The notes: generated by a model not told the origin, from the sequence alone. DNA of 64,000 bases from Betaproteobacteria bacterium (GCA_025362735.1 JANYFL010000017.1:1-64000), one strand, 5' to 3'. Shown: positions 1 through 9,862, numbered from the stretch's first letter. Program-made: numbers and translations.

Positions 1-1
1 G

Positions 2-178
2 GCTGGTGCGATCATCACACCCGACACATTGGCGCGTGCTCGTGCCGCCGGGCTTGATCCAGTTGAAGTGCTACGCGGCCATGACAGTTATAGCCTGTTC
101 GCTGTAATCAACGATCTCGTGATTACGGGTCCGACGCTGACGAATGTGAATGACATTCGCGCCGTGCTGATTACTTAG
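2..178 (+). CDS. Glycerate 2-kinase (MOFRL family), C-terminal fragment
   Basis: Only the last 58 codons are in the window, open from base 2 to the TAG at 176-178. The translated end carries a short HDSYSLF stretch followed by [20 protein letters not shown]. This glycine/threonine/asparagine signature closes MOFRL-type glycerate 2-kinases (TtuD/GckA), which phosphorylate D-glycerate to 2-phosphoglycerate in glyoxylate, tartrate or allantoin breakdown. The family call rests on this tail alone. The stop overlaps the stop of the convergent SDR gene by a few bases, so the two genes share their ends. The neighbouring oxidoreductase and nucleobase/allantoin-type permease would suit a purine or glyoxylate route, but that is inference. 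Confidence 0.72.
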   Translation, partial: AGAIITPDTLARARAAGLDPVEVLRGHDSYSLFAVINDLVITGPTLTNVNDIRAVLIT

Positions 179-936
179 CCTCTTCCGATATACGGCATCT
201 TCGTGGCCATGATGGTCATGAATTGCACATTGGCCGACAAAGGTAATCCGGCCATATGCACGATCGCGTCGGCAACGTGCTGCACATCCATCATCGGTTC
301 GACCGCGATATCGCCACTGGCTTGCGGCACGCCTTGCACCATACGTTCGGACAGTTCGGTCAGGGCATTGCCGATGTCGATCTGGGAACAGGCAATGTCA
401 TATTTGCGGCCATCAAGTGAGGTCGATTTGGTCAGCCCCGTGATGGCGTGCTTGGTGGCCGTATAGGGCGCAGAGTTGGGGCGCGGTGTATGCGCCGAGA
501 TGGAGCCGTTATTGATGATCCGGCCACCGCGCGGCGACTGATCTTTCATGATGAGCATGGCTTCCTGGGTACACAAGAACGGGCCAGTGAGGTTGGCGTT
601 GAGCACTGTTGTCCATTGCTCGAAGCTGATATTTTCCAGCAGTACCGGCGGTGCTCCGGTACCGGCATTATTGAACAGCACATCCAGCCGTCCGAATTTT
701 TCGCGTGTCTGAGCGAACAGGTTTTTGACGGAGTCTGGATTGCCGACATCGGTGGCGACGGCGAGTGTGTTGGTTGTCGTGCCGCCACCTTCTTGAATGG
801 CTGTTTCCAGCTTCTCGATGCGCCGCCCGGCGAATACGACGGCATAGCCCGCTTTCAGCAAGGCGAGAGCTGATGCTTTGCCGATGCCGCTGCCTGCACC
901 GGTGACGAGTGCCACTTTGATCATCGATTCGGGCAT
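175..936 (-). CDS. SDR family NAD(P)-dependent oxidoreductase
   Basis: A 253-residue classical short-chain dehydrogenase/reductase. The nucleotide-binding motif TGAGSGIG lies near residues 13-20, NNAG near 90, and the catalytic S with YxxxK (YTATK) near residues 145-162. Classical SDRs use NAD(P)(H) to oxidise or reduce a hydroxyl or keto group; the substrate cannot be read from sequence. An internal ATG at 924 (MIKVALV) would remove four residues, and neither start has a clear Shine-Dalgarno. The gene lies 72 bp downstream of the NCS1 permease on the same strand, so the two are probably co-transcribed. It converges on the glycerate kinase gene with overlapping stops. Confidence 0.88.
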   Translation of the reverse strand: MPESMIKVALVTGAGSGIGKASALALLKAGYAVVFAGRRIEKLETAIQEGGGTTTNTLAVATDVGNPDSVKNLFAQTREKFGRLDVLFNNAGTGAPPVLLENISFEQWTTVLNANLTGPFLCTQEAMLIMKDQSPRGGRIINNGSISAHTPRPNSAPYTATKHAITGLTKSTSLDGRKYDIACSQIDIGNALTELSERMVQGVPQASGDIAVEPMMDVQHVADAIVHMAGLPLSANVQFMTIMATKMPYIGRG

Positions 937-1008
937 ATCACCATGATTTCGACCGGCCCGATGCTTTGGCTGGTCGAAGGGGGAAAGGCATATGCAGGAT
1001 TCAGTTGC

Positions 1009-2493
1009 TCAGGCAACTGCAAGTCCTGCGAGGCGCCGCCGCTCGCCAGACATCAGCGGAATATAGACCGCAATGGATATGATGAAGGTGAGAAACCAGG
1101 CGTAGTTATAGATTTCTTTGAAAATCCATGGAACACCGCCAAAGCTCGCCGGGAAGGCCGTGGCCAGAAAGCCCGGAATATTGGGAATCACTGCCGTCGC
1201 AATGGCGATCATCGCCGCCGGGTTCCAGCCGTTGCGGTAAGAGTATTCGCCGTCGAGTTTGTAGAGCTCATGCGTGTTGATGCGTGTGCCCCGAACCAGC
1301 CAGTAGTCTGCAATCATGATGCCCAGCACAGGCCCAAGCAGGGCGCCATAGCCGACCAGCCACGTGAAAATGTACCCACCGGACGACTCGATCAGTTTCC
1401 ACGGCATGATCGCAATACCGAGAACTGCAGTGAGGTAGCCGCCCCGCGCAAAGTTCACATGTTTGGGGAAAATGGCGGTGAAGTCATAAGCCGGCCCGAC
1501 CACATTCGCCGCGAGATTTACGCACAAGGTATCCAGCGTAATGATGGCCAGTCCGATGGCGACCGCGAAGCCTTCCATACGGCTTGCCAGATCCACCGGA
1601 TCCCAGATGGCTTTGCCATAGATGATGATGGTGGCCGACGTCACTGCGACGCTGACGAAAGCCAAGCCTGCCATCGGCACGGGCAGACCAATCGACTGCC
1701 CGATGATCTGATCCTTTTGGCTGCGTGCAAACCGTGTGAAGTCGGGAATGTTCATCGCCAGACCCGACCAAAAACCGGCCATGGCCGTGAAAGTTGGCCA
1801 GAACAGAATCCAGAACTGGCCTTCCTTCTTGCCGCCTGCAATGAACTGTGAAGGCGCGTGCATCATGTCGCCAAAGCCGTCAGCACGCATGTAAGCCCAG
1901 GCCAACAGCGCAATGAGGATCACAATCTTGATGGGCGCGGTGATGGTTTCAATCCAGCGGACCGATTCGGGCCCGCGTGCGATGAAATAAAGATGCAGCG
2001 CCCAGAACAGAATAAAGCTGCCGAATTGCCCGGCATCGATGCCGATCCAGCCGATCTTGGCTCCCACGAGTGCGCCACCGGTGACGATGTTCCCGATCGC
2101 GTAAATCGCGCTGCCCCCGACCCAGCATTGAATACCGAACCAGCCGCAAGCCACAATGGCGCGCAGGAACGCCGGCAGTTTGGCTCCTTTGGTGCCAAAT
2201 GACGTACGCACCAGCACTGCAAACGGTACCGAATACTTTGCTCCGGCATGACCATTTAGCAGCATCGGAATCAGAACAATCATGTTGCCTCCCAGCACCA
2301 TGCCGACTGCCTGCCAGGCTGAGAAGCCCTGATCGAGCAGACCCGCCGCAAGCAGATAGCCCGGAATACAGACCACCATACCGATCCACAACGAAACATA
2401 GTGGTACGCGGTCCAGGTGCGATGCGAGGCATCGGTGGGAGCAAGGTCTTCATTCCACAGCTCGGGTGAGCTATCGCTATATCGTTCGGTCAT
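1009..2493 (-). CDS. NCS1 family nucleobase:cation symporter
   Basis: A 494-residue polytopic membrane protein with about 12 hydrophobic segments and the N-terminal pattern NEDLAPTDASHRTWTAYHY typical of the NCS1 family (cytosine, purine, uracil, allantoin, hydantoin and thiamine permeases). The family moves nucleobase-like substrates across the inner membrane with Na+ or H+. MNIPDFTRFA near the middle is the conserved helix-6 region, and the length is normal. A Shine-Dalgarno-like AGGGGA lies about 5 bases before the ATG at 2493. The SDR gene follows on the same strand. Allantoin or hydantoin is plausible because a glycerate kinase is adjacent, but the substrate is not proven. Confidence 0.87.
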   Translation of the reverse strand: MTERYSDSSPELWNEDLAPTDASHRTWTAYHYVSLWIGMVVCIPGYLLAAGLLDQGFSAWQAVGMVLGGNMIVLIPMLLNGHAGAKYSVPFAVLVRTSFGTKGAKLPAFLRAIVACGWFGIQCWVGGSAIYAIGNIVTGGALVGAKIGWIGIDAGQFGSFILFWALHLYFIARGPESVRWIETITAPIKIVILIALLAWAYMRADGFGDMMHAPSQFIAGGKKEGQFWILFWPTFTAMAGFWSGLAMNIPDFTRFARSQKDQIIGQSIGLPVPMAGLAFVSVAVTSATIIIYGKAIWDPVDLASRMEGFAVAIGLAIITLDTLCVNLAANVVGPAYDFTAIFPKHVNFARGGYLTAVLGIAIMPWKLIESSGGYIFTWLVGYGALLGPVLGIMIADYWLVRGTRINTHELYKLDGEYSYRNGWNPAAMIAIATAVIPNIPGFLATAFPASFGGVPWIFKEIYNYAWFLTFIISIAVYIPLMSGERRRLAGLAVA

Positions 2494-2629
2494 TCGTTTC
2501 CCCTGATGGCTGTTTCAAAATTCAAAGTCAATTATCAGCAGTTGGCTATTTTATAGGTGTCATCTCGACTGCTGATCCGGTATTCATCCAACATGAATCG
2601 CAAGAGGCGACCAAAGTTGGCTCATAACA

Positions 2630-2656
2630 AAAAACCCGGAAAATGCCGGGTTTTTT
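2630..2656 (-). terminator. Rho-independent terminator of cspA
   Basis: A perfect inverted repeat AAAAACCCGG / CCGGGTTTTT with a six-base loop. Read on the minus strand it ends in TTTTTTGTT, 29 bases after the cspA stop. It separates cspA from the permease gene downstream and could work in both directions. Confidence 0.88.
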
Positions 2657-2684
2657 AATTGGTCGATGACCAAAAGCCAGACCA

Positions 2685-2891
2685 TCAAGTTGCAGCCTGG
2701 ATATTCGAAGCTTGTTTCCCCTTCGGACCCTGGGTCAGTTCAAACTGAACTTTCTGACCTTCTTTGAGTGTTTTGAAGCCATTCATTTGAATTGCTGAGA
2801 AGTGTGCGAAAAGATCCTCGCCGCCGTCGTCCGGCGTGATGAAGCCATAACCTTTCGCGTCATTGAACCATTTGACAGTACCTGTTGCCAT
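2685..2891 (-). CDS. cspA: Cold-shock protein, CspA family
   Basis: A 68-residue single cold-shock domain covering the whole protein. The RNA-binding motifs RNP1 (KGYGFI, residues 13-18) and RNP2 (LFAHF, residues 27-31) are intact, as is the starting ATGTVKWFN. Such proteins bind single-stranded RNA or DNA in the cytoplasm and melt RNA structure. The gene has its own terminator and is monocistronic. More than 500 bp separates it from clpS, leaving room for the long leader common in this family, but I could not identify a promoter or cold box. Betaproteobacteria usually carry several paralogues, so the symbol names the family. Confidence 0.95.
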   Translation of the reverse strand: MATGTVKWFNDAKGYGFITPDDGGEDLFAHFSAIQMNGFKTLKEGQKVQFELTQGPKGKQASNIQAAT

Positions 2892-3412
2892 AGATGCGAT
2901 CTTTCAAAAATGATACCGAAAATGAACTGTATTCAAGGCTTCGCACGAGTGTGCTCAGCTTTAAACTCAGATCAACCCGTGTTTGAATCAAGTTGGCGAA
3001 ACTGGCTGTAAAACGCTAAAACACTACGTTGTTACACCTGTCGAAACTGCATTCGGGCCGCTTATTCATAGAGCAAACCGGCATTGCAAACGACTTGACA
3101 GCAAACATTCCTAATTGTTCTGGGTAAAACGCCTGAAGTCAAGCATGGCGGGAAGTCTAAGGAAAAGGGGGATTGAGGTGGACCGTAGACTGATCACCCT
3201 GGTCAAGAAAGGGATGGAGATGACCGTTAGTCCAAATATGTCGCCACTTTTATTGCATGCCGAGCAGGTCGTTACACTCTGGCATGTTGATTGCTCGCTT
3301 CAATATGGTGTGATCACTTGAATTGGCGCAACGCGGGAGCATATGCTGAGCATGAAGGAGACAATCAGCATACCGATTTCGCTCCATGCAAGCTTGGCAT
3401 TAGAATTTGAGC
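2892..3412. other. Gene-less divergent region between cspA and clpS
   Basis: About 520 bp without a convincing gene. Short open frames here have no family resemblance and no Shine-Dalgarno with an ATG. The region must hold the divergent promoters of cspA and clpS. A TTGACA hexamer sits at 3095-3100, but I see no good -10 at the right spacing. Confidence 0.6.
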
Positions 3413-3730
3413 ATGACGCATCAAGATCCCAATCAGGACAGTTCGACCATTCTGGAGCAGGAGCCGCTGCAAACCAAGCCTCCTCCCATGTATCAAGTGT
3501 TACTGCTGAATGACGATTACACACCGATGGAGTTTGTAATTGTCGTATTGCAGAAATTTTTCGGCAAAGGATTGGAACAGGCCACGCAAATCATGTTAAA
3601 AGTGCATCGTGAAGGCAAAGGCGTTTGCGGGGTTTATCCGCGCGATGTGGCGCATACCAAGGTTCAGAATGTTTCGGATTATTCCCGGAAACATCAGCAG
3701 CCCTTGCAGTGTCTTATGGAAGAGGTTTAG
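3413..3730 (+). CDS. clpS: ATP-dependent Clp protease adaptor ClpS
   Basis: A 105-residue ClpS. It has a poorly conserved acidic N-terminal arm and the core [16 protein letters not shown] followed by [16 protein letters not shown], which form the N-degron binding pocket. ClpS delivers proteins with destabilising N-terminal residues to ClpA and blocks SsrA substrate entry. The ATG at 3413 has no clear Shine-Dalgarno; a TTG two codons upstream is an alternative. clpA begins 51 bp downstream on the same strand, the standard proteobacterial arrangement, so co-transcription is expected. Confidence 0.96.
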   Translation: MTHQDPNQDSSTILEQEPLQTKPPPMYQVLLLNDDYTPMEFVIVVLQKFFGKGLEQATQIMLKVHREGKGVCGVYPRDVAHTKVQNVSDYSRKHQQPLQCLMEEV

Positions 3731-3781
3731 GCTTTACCCTGCTGTTGAAATGTTGTGCTCGTTGTGTCACTCGGAGGAAGT

Positions 3782-6085
3782 ATGATTGCCCAGGAACTGG
3801 AAGTCAGTCTGCATATGGCCTTTGTCGAAGCCCGACAGGCTCGTCACGAGTTCATCACGGTCGAGCACCTGCTGCTGGCGCTGATCGACAATCCGACCGC
3901 CGCTCAAGTTCTGCGCGCTTGTGCAGCCAATCTGGAAGAACTCCGTAAAAGCCTGACCAACTTCATTCAAGACAATACGCCTGTAGTTGCGGGCAGCGAA
4001 GAAATCGACACTCAACCGACGCTCGGTTTTCAGCGCGTGATCCAGCGCGCCATGATGCATGTCCAGTCCACCGCCAAAGCTGGCAAGGAAGTGACCGGCG
4101 CCAATGTGTTGGTTGCGATTTTTGGCGAAAAGGATTCTCACGCCGTCTACTATCTGCATCAGCAGGGTATTACCCGGCTGGATGTGGTCAACTACATTTC
4201 ACACGGCATCAGCAAGACGGCTGCCCAGCAGGGCAGCGGCTCGGAAGCTCAGGAGCAGGAAGCTGAAGGTGACAAGGATCAGCGTCAAACCGCATTGGAT
4301 CAGTTTGCCCAAAATCTTAATCTGCTGGCTCTTCAGGGGAAAATCGACCCGCTGATAGGCCGTGAGGCCGAGGTCGAACGCGTAATTCAGGTGCTGTGCC
4401 GCCGTCGGAAAAATAATCCGCTACTAGTCGGTGAAGCTGGCGTTGGCAAAACTGCTATTGCTGAAGGTCTGGCTTGGCGCATCACACAGTCAGACGTGCC
4501 CGAAATTCTGGCTGACAATCAGGTTTTTGCCCTCGACATGGGCGCCTTGCTCGCGGGTACCAAATACCGTGGCGATTTCGAGCAGCGTCTCAAAGCAGTG
4601 TTGAAGCAGCTGAAGGAAAACTCCAAAGCAATATTGTTCATCGACGAGATTCATACCCTCATCGGAGCTGGATCGGCTTCGGGCGGCACGCTGGACGCTT
4701 CGAATCTGCTGAAGCCTGCGCTGTCTTCTGGTCAGCTCAAATGTATTGGCGCAACGACCTATAACGAATACCGTGGCATTTTTGAAAAAGATCATGCCCT
4801 GTCTCGGCGTTTTCAGAAGATTGATGTCAATGAACCGACTGTCGAGCAGACAATTCAGATTCTGCGCGGTCTGAAATCGCGCTTCGAAGAGCACCATGGC
4901 GTGAAGTATTCGTCGACTGCGCTGACGACGGCAGCCGAACTTTCGGCACGCTTTATTAATGATCGCCACCTACCAGATAAGGCCATTGACGTGATTGACG
5001 AAGCGGGTGCGGCTCAACGCATTCTGCCGGTGGGCAAGCGCAAGAAGACGATTGGCAAGAACGAAATTGAAGACATCATTGCCAAGATTGCGCGGATTCC
5101 GCCACAAAACGTCTCGTCTGATGATCGCAGCAAACTGGCGACGATTGAGCGCGACCTTAAGAATGTCGTGTTCGGTCAAGAACCAGCTATCGAAGCATTG
5201 GCGGCCGCGATCAAGATGGCGCGTTCAGGTTTGGGCAAACCCGAAAAGCCCATTGGCTCTTTCCTGTTTTCCGGCCCTACCGGTGTCGGCAAAACAGAAG
5301 TGGCCAAGCAATTGGCGTTCATTCTCGGGATAGAACTGATCCGTTTCGACATGTCTGAATACATGGAACGTCATGCCGTGTCGCGCCTGATCGGCGCGCC
5401 ACCGGGCTACGTTGGTTTCGATCAGGGTGGTCTGATGACCGAAGCCATCAGCAAGAAACCGCATGCCGTACTGCTGCTCGATGAAATCGAGAAGGCTCAC
5501 CCGGATGTGTTCAACATTCTGCTGCAGGTGATGGATCACGGTACGCTGACCGACAACAACGGACGCAAAGCCGACTTCCGCAACGTCATCATCATCATGA
5601 CCACCAACGCGGGTGCTGAGGCGCTACAGAAAAACTCGATTGGCTTTACGGAAAGCAAGCAGGCTGGCGACGAGATGGCGGACATCAAGCGTATGTTCAC
5701 GCCCGAATTCCGCAATCGTCTCGATGCCATTATCAGCTTCCGTTCGCTGGACGAAGAAATTATCCTGCGCGTGGTCGACAAGTTCCTGATGCAGTTGGAA
5801 GAGCAATTGCACGAGAAAAAAGTCGACATTATCTTTGCGGATCGGCTACGTACCTATCTGTCGAAGAAGGGCTTCGATCCTCTGATGGGCGCGCGGCCAA
5901 TGTCGCGTCTTATTCAGGACATGATCCGGCGTGCGCTGGCTGATGAGCTGCTGTTTGGCAAGCTGGTCAATGGCGGCAAAGTCACAGTGGATCTGGATGC
6001 AGAGGACAAAGTCGTGCTCAGCTTCCCGGTTGATGGCGTGACACCACCCGCGCCCGCAGCTGAGGTAGAAGAACTGGATGCTTGA
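3782..6085 (+). CDS. clpA: ATP-dependent Clp protease ATP-binding subunit ClpA
   Basis: A 767-residue class I Clp/Hsp100 unfoldase. The N-domain (about 1-145) is followed by a Q/E-rich linker and two AAA+ modules with Walker A lysines at K223 (GEAGVGKT) and K504 (GPTGVGKT) and a second Walker [11 protein letters not shown]. There is no ClpB-type middle coiled coil, and the length is right for ClpA. It unfolds substrates brought by ClpS and threads them into ClpP. The start is fixed by GGAGGAAGT just before the ATG at 3782; the frame remains open for nine codons upstream. The tail is acidic (ending AEVEELDA). Confidence 0.97.
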   Translation: MIAQELEVSLHMAFVEARQARHEFITVEHLLLALIDNPTAAQVLRACAANLEELRKSLTNFIQDNTPVVAGSEEIDTQPTLGFQRVIQRAMMHVQSTAKAGKEVTGANVLVAIFGEKDSHAVYYLHQQGITRLDVVNYISHGISKTAAQQGSGSEAQEQEAEGDKDQRQTALDQFAQNLNLLALQGKIDPLIGREAEVERVIQVLCRRRKNNPLLVGEAGVGKTAIAEGLAWRITQSDVPEILADNQVFALDMGALLAGTKYRGDFEQRLKAVLKQLKENSKAILFIDEIHTLIGAGSASGGTLDASNLLKPALSSGQLKCIGATTYNEYRGIFEKDHALSRRFQKIDVNEPTVEQTIQILRGLKSRFEEHHGVKYSSTALTTAAELSARFINDRHLPDKAIDVIDEAGAAQRILPVGKRKKTIGKNEIEDIIAKIARIPPQNVSSDDRSKLATIERDLKNVVFGQEPAIEALAAAIKMARSGLGKPEKPIGSFLFSGPTGVGKTEVAKQLAFILGIELIRFDMSEYMERHAVSRLIGAPPGYVGFDQGGLMTEAISKKPHAVLLLDEIEKAHPDVFNILLQVMDHGTLTDNNGRKADFRNVIIIMTTNAGAEALQKNSIGFTESKQAGDEMADIKRMFTPEFRNRLDAIISFRSLDEEIILRVVDKFLMQLEEQLHEKKVDIIFADRLRTYLSKKGFDPLMGARPMSRLIQDMIRRALADELLFGKLVNGGKVTVDLDAEDKVVLSFPVDGVTPPAPAAEVEELDA

Positions 6086-6111
6086 TTGTTGTAAGAGTGA
6101 GGTTGTGCTGC

Positions 6112-6146
6112 AACAAAAAGCCTGCAGAAACACAGGCTTTTTTGTT
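6112..6146 (+). terminator. Rho-independent terminator of clpSA
   Basis: Hairpin AAAAAGCCTG / CAGGCTTTTTT with an eight-base loop and a T-run ending TTTTTTGTT, beginning 27 bases after the clpA stop. The A-run on the left arm makes it potentially bidirectional. Confidence 0.9.
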
Positions 6147-6451
6147 ATGAGAGCAAAAGGCAGAGCGAGATCAGCAAATCATGCGTATAATTCGCCATAG
6201 TGCATTGCAACATCGCTTTTGACGCATCTTTCTGATGTGTTGTCTCTTGTGACTGGCAGTTGTTCGCACAGTCCATCGTCTCTCGCCACTTTCCATTCAT
6301 CAACGCTCGCGTTGTGCATGAGTTCACCGGTTAGAGTCGGTGATTCATCCACCGCCATCTACGGCATAGCCGCAGTGGTACACGTTTGTGTGTTCGCCGA
6401 ACTTCACTTATCAGTTCAGCGCATGTATTCGCGAGCAAAAAAGGAAAGTGC
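6147..6451 (+). promoter_or_regulatory. Upstream region and long leader of the DEAD-box helicase gene
   Basis: About 300 bp without a gene. A perfect TATAAT lies at 6186-6191 with no good -35 at 16-18 bp spacing. If used, transcription would start near 6198 and give a leader of about 250 nt. Long structured leaders are known for cold-induced or autoregulated DEAD-box RNA helicase genes; whether this leader regulates anything is inference. Confidence 0.4.
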
Positions 6452-7828
6452 ATGTCCCTAGATAATATTCGCGCCTTAGTGCTTCAAACAGAAGCGCAGG
6501 GCGAAGCAATCCAGCTTATTGACGTCCCGTCCGAAACCCAATCGGGTTTTGAAAAGTTGGCCCTCAATCCCCAAATTCTGAAAGCGCTGATCGAAGCCGG
6601 TTATGACGCGCCGACGCTCGTGCAAGAGCGCTCGATCCCTGACTCGCTTGCCGGACGTGACCTGATGGTGTCTTCCAAGACCGGTAGCGGCAAGACGGCC
6701 GCCTTTATGTTGCCTGCTTTGCACAAGCTGGCCGAGCCTTCCAAAGGCAAGGGCGTTGGTCCGCGCATGCTGGTACTGACCCCGACCCGTGAACTGGCAT
6801 TGCAAGTAACAAGCGCAGCCGAGAAATACGGCAAGTTCCTCAAGCGCGTCAAAGTGGTTTCGATTCTGGGCGGTATGCCGTATCCAGTGCAGAACCGTCT
6901 GCTCAAGCAGCCGGTCGATGTGCTGGTTGCTACACCTGGGCGCCTGCTGGATCATCTGCAGCGCGGTCGTATCGACTTCTCGCGTCTTGAACTGCTGGTT
7001 CTGGACGAAGCCGACCGTATGCTCGACATGGGGTTTATCGAGGATATCGAAACCATCGTCGCTGCAACACCGGCTACACGTCAGACCCTGCTGTTCTCGG
7101 CAACTCTGGATGGAACGGTGGGTCGTTTGGCCGCAAGCATGCTGCGCGATCCCAAGCGTATCGAGATCACCAGCCAGAAAGAAAAGCACGAGAACATCGA
7201 ACAGCGTCTGCATTTTGCCGACGATCTGGCCCACAAGAACCGTCTGCTCGACCATCTGCTGCGCGACACCGAAGTCAATCAAGCGATTGTATTCACTGCG
7301 ACCAAGCGCGATGCCGATACGCTGGCTGATTCGCTTTCGGACAAAGGCTTCTCGGCTGCTGCGCTGCATGGCGACATGAACCAGGGCCAACGCACTCGCA
7401 CCCTGAATGCCGTGCGCCGTGGCGGGGTCAAGATTCTGGTCGCAACCGATGTGGCTGCACGCGGTATTGATGTGCAAGGCATCAGCCATGTCATCAACTT
7501 TGATCTGCCGCGTCAGGCCGAAGACTATGTGCATCGCATTGGTCGTACCGGTCGTGCGGGCAAGAGTGGCATTGCCATCAGTCTTGCTGGAGGCAAAGAT
7601 TTTGGCGTGGTCAAATCGATTGAGCGCTACACGACCCAATTGATTCCTGTCCATGTAATTCCAGGTCTCGAACCACGTTTTGCCGGGCGCTCAGCTCCGA
7701 AAAAGCCTGCTCCTGGAAAACGTCCAGGATCCAGCGCACGTCCAGGTGGGTACTCGAACGGTAAGCCAGCGGGTGATCGCAAGTTCAGCAAGGACCGTAC
7801 TTTTTCGCGCGACAGTCGTCCACGCTGA
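6452..7828 (+). CDS. rhlE: DEAD-box ATP-dependent RNA helicase, RhlE type
   Basis: A 458-residue superfamily 2 RNA helicase. Visible motifs are Q-motif-like FEKLALNPQILKAL, Walker A GSGKT (K81), PTREL, TPGR, DEAD (185-188), SAT, and C-terminal ARGIDV and HRIGRTGRAG. The C-terminus is a basic, glycine/serine/arginine-rich tail (about 415-458), the RNA-tethering extension common in RhlE proteins. These enzymes remodel ribosomal precursors and mRNA. The ATG at 6452 is preceded by AAGGAAAG; the longer open frame upstream has no such support. A hairpin terminator follows within 20 bases. Confidence 0.92.
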   Translation: MSLDNIRALVLQTEAQGEAIQLIDVPSETQSGFEKLALNPQILKALIEAGYDAPTLVQERSIPDSLAGRDLMVSSKTGSGKTAAFMLPALHKLAEPSKGKGVGPRMLVLTPTRELALQVTSAAEKYGKFLKRVKVVSILGGMPYPVQNRLLKQPVDVLVATPGRLLDHLQRGRIDFSRLELLVLDEADRMLDMGFIEDIETIVAATPATRQTLLFSATLDGTVGRLAASMLRDPKRIEITSQKEKHENIEQRLHFADDLAHKNRLLDHLLRDTEVNQAIVFTATKRDADTLADSLSDKGFSAAALHGDMNQGQRTRTLNAVRRGGVKILVATDVAARGIDVQGISHVINFDLPRQAEDYVHRIGRTGRAGKSGIAISLAGGKDFGVVKSIERYTTQLIPVHVIPGLEPRFAGRSAPKKPAPGKRPGSSARPGGYSNGKPAGDRKFSKDRTFSRDSRPR

Positions 7829-7843
7829 GCATCTTTAAATAGG

Positions 7844-7880
7844 AAAACAAAAAGAGCCGCTTGCGGCTCTTTTTGTTTTT
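7844..7880 (+). terminator. Rho-independent terminator after the DEAD-box helicase gene
   Basis: Long stem AAAACAAAAAGAGCCGC / GCGGCTCTTTTTGTTTT with a three-base loop. It is symmetric in its A and T runs and so probably bidirectional. It isolates the helicase from the APE operon that follows. Confidence 0.92.
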
Positions 7881-7908
7881 GAAACACTGCGGATTTCCCC
7901 GGTTTCGT

Positions 7909-7938
7909 TTGTCGCCTACAGTCGTGAGAAAATATAAG
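7909..7938 (+). promoter_or_regulatory. Candidate promoter of the aryl polyene operon
   Basis: TTGTCG (7909-7914) and TATAAG (7933-7938) are separated by 18 bp, about 50 bp upstream of the first APE gene and just after the previous terminator. It is the best sigma-70-like pair I see in this gap; no start site data support it. Confidence 0.4.
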
Positions 7939-7989
7939 CGACCTATAGCAATGCATTTTCGACACTAGATACTTAATCAGACCTCTTTC

Positions 7990-8742
7990 ATGAGCATTTT
8001 TTTTGCCATTGACCAATGGGCCGCCTGGGCTCCCGGATTGACGGATCAAGCATCCTGGCGTAAATGGTTGGCCGCACCACAACCCATTACGGAAGATGAC
8101 GTTCCCAAGTTGGCCGAAATGCAGCCGATGATGCGGCGGCGCGTTGAGCGACTGGGGCGTACGGCCTTACAGGCTGCTTACTGGTGTCAAGAGTCTGCTG
8201 CACCTTGTCCGATGGTTTTTGCTTCGCGCTATGGAGATATGGGGCGTTCCGTTGATCTGATACGTGAGCTGGCTACAGGATCACCCGTGTCCCCCACTTC
8301 ATTTAGCCTGGCCGTGCATAATGCCATAGGTGCGCTGTATTCGATTGCGCGTGGCGACGTGAGCCCTTATTCAGCGGTAGCCGCCGGAGCCGAAACCGTC
8401 GAAGCGGCTTTCATGGAAGCCATTGGCCTGCTGGCAGAAGGCAACCCTGAGGTAATGGTGGTGTACTACGACGAACCCTTGCCGGAGATCTACAAGGATT
8501 TTTCGGAGACGGACAATTTTCCTCATGCATGGGCATGTCTTCTGCACCGCTGCAAACCGGGTGAATCCGGATACAGTCTTAAGACGGGTTTGCCGGGCCA
8601 TTCAAAATCAGATGAGGGCGAATCTTTTTTAAATGCCGGTCGTCCCGCAGATCTTGCAGTGCTTGAATTTCTGGTCTCAGGCCGGAAAACTTTGCAACGC
8701 CAGACTGGCAGCCGTCAATGGTATTGGCAACGACATGCTTGA
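7990..8742 (+). CDS. apeC: APE chain-length-factor-type ketosynthase homologue (ApeC-like)
   Basis: A 250-residue protein of the ketoacyl-synthase-like type, starting FFAIDQWAAWAPG and containing SPTSFSLAVHNAIGALYSIA. It lacks the TACSS cysteine nucleophile of active ketosynthases and is shorter than a full ketosynthase. In characterised APE systems such a subunit pairs with a catalytic ketosynthase (ApeO) as a chain-length factor, and the true ketosynthase partner is probably the gene at 19743. It is the first gene of the operon. Its 3' end overlaps the acyltransferase start by 8 bp. The Shine-Dalgarno is weak. Confidence 0.85.
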   Translation: MSIFFAIDQWAAWAPGLTDQASWRKWLAAPQPITEDDVPKLAEMQPMMRRRVERLGRTALQAAYWCQESAAPCPMVFASRYGDMGRSVDLIRELATGSPVSPTSFSLAVHNAIGALYSIARGDVSPYSAVAAGAETVEAAFMEAIGLLAEGNPEVMVVYYDEPLPEIYKDFSETDNFPHAWACLLHRCKPGESGYSLKTGLPGHSKSDEGESFLNAGRPADLAVLEFLVSGRKTLQRQTGSRQWYWQRHA

Positions 8743-9514
8743 ACGTATTGACCGAGCCTGGCGCGTTTTGGCGACTGCAATTGCCTTTACCAGTTTTGGT
8801 ATGGGTGGTTTGCTGCTATGGCTTATTTATTTTCCGCTTTTGGATCTGGTGGTGCGCAACCCTGAGCGTAAATGTCACTATGCAAGGCAGACTATATCGA
8901 CTGTTTTCCGGTTTTTTATCGCATGGATGCGTTGGCTGGGCATTTTGCGTTACACGATTACTGGGATCGAAAAATTGAATCGACCGGGCTTGTTGATCCT
9001 GGCCAATCATCCGACCTTGATTGATGTGGTCTTCCTGATTTCGCTCGTGCCGAATGCCAACTGCGTGGTCAAATCGGGTTTGCTGCGCAATCCCTTTACG
9101 CGCGGCCCAATTCGCGCAGCACGCTATATTTCCAATGATTCCGGGGCCGGGCTGGTCGAAGACTGCATTGCTTCAGTGCAGGCAGGTGACAATCTGGTTA
9201 TCTTTCCCGAAGGAACACGCACAGCGATTAGTGGGGCCATGCATCTGCAACGTGGTGCCGCGCAAATTTCGGTGCGCGGCCCATGCAATATCACACCCGT
9301 GACCATTCGTTGTGTTCCCTTGAGTTTGACCAAGGGACTCCCATGGTGGCAAGTACCGCCCCGGCGCATGCAATTCAGGATCGAAGTGAGAGACGATATC
9401 CCGGTTGACCCTTTTGTCGAAAAAACCAGAAGTGAAGCGCTGGCAGCGCGCCAGTTAACTGAATATCTACACGAATATTTCTCAATGGAACGGACCAGCC
9501 ATGCAAGCTCTTGA
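8735..9514 (+). CDS. Lysophospholipid acyltransferase (PlsC-like) of the APE cluster
   Basis: A 259-residue acyltransferase with an N-terminal hydrophobic segment (about 10-35). It shows the PlsC-family motifs NHPTLID (the HxxxxD catalytic motif, here with T) near residue 90 and FPEGTR near residue 158. It probably moves an acyl or polyene-acyl group to a lipid or glycerol acceptor at the inner membrane, the role suggested for ApeD-type proteins. The ATG at 8735 overlaps the preceding gene by 8 bp and was chosen over the longer open frame, which would begin deep inside that gene. The end overlaps the first carrier-protein gene by 14 bp. Confidence 0.86.
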   Translation: MLERIDRAWRVLATAIAFTSFGMGGLLLWLIYFPLLDLVVRNPERKCHYARQTISTVFRFFIAWMRWLGILRYTITGIEKLNRPGLLILANHPTLIDVVFLISLVPNANCVVKSGLLRNPFTRGPIRAARYISNDSGAGLVEDCIASVQAGDNLVIFPEGTRTAISGAMHLQRGAAQISVRGPCNITPVTIRCVPLSLTKGLPWWQVPPRRMQFRIEVRDDIPVDPFVEKTRSEALAARQLTEYLHEYFSMERTSHASS

Positions 9515-9767
9515 ACAAGAAATAAAACAGTTGATCATTACTTCCCTGAATCTTGAAGACATCACGCCTGACGATATCGACGCGGCTGCACCACTTTTTG
9601 TGGATGGTCTGGGTTTGGATTCCATTGACGCACTGGAACTGGGTCTGGCATTGCAAAAGCGCTATGGCGTCAAAATGGCGTCTGATTCGAGCGAGACGCG
9701 TCAGCATTTCCGCAGTGTCCAGGCGCTGGCGGCCTTTATTGCTTCCGGACGGACAGTCAACAACTAG
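9501..9767 (+). CDS. apeE: Acyl carrier protein 1 of the APE cluster
   Basis: An 88-residue acyl carrier protein. The phosphopantetheine site is GLGLDSIDALEL with serine at residue 41. The domain is complete, from a first helix (EIKQLIITSLN) to a last helix (VQALAAFIASG). In APE biosynthesis the carrier holds the aryl starter or the growing polyene as a thioester. The start at 9501 overlaps the acyltransferase by 14 bp. It is one of two carrier genes in tandem; which one takes the aryl starter cannot be told from sequence. The Sfp-type transferase at 23855 is the likely activating enzyme. Confidence 0.92.
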   Translation: MQALEQEIKQLIITSLNLEDITPDDIDAAAPLFVDGLGLDSIDALELGLALQKRYGVKMASDSSETRQHFRSVQALAAFIASGRTVNN

Positions 9768-9862
9768 CCTAGGCGGCGGAACCTTCTAAAAAAGCTAAAA
9801 TACCTATAACTAAAACATAATCTGCGGACTTGGTGACAAGCATCTGCGGGGCAGGGAGCAAC

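Noticed and set aside
943-1851. A 302-residue plus-strand frame opposite the NCS1 permease
   Set aside because: It is an antisense shadow; the minus strand has the clear permease sequence.
3115-3321. A 68-residue plus-strand frame between cspA and clpS
   Set aside because: It starts at a TTG without a ribosome site and matches no family; it lies where promoters are expected.
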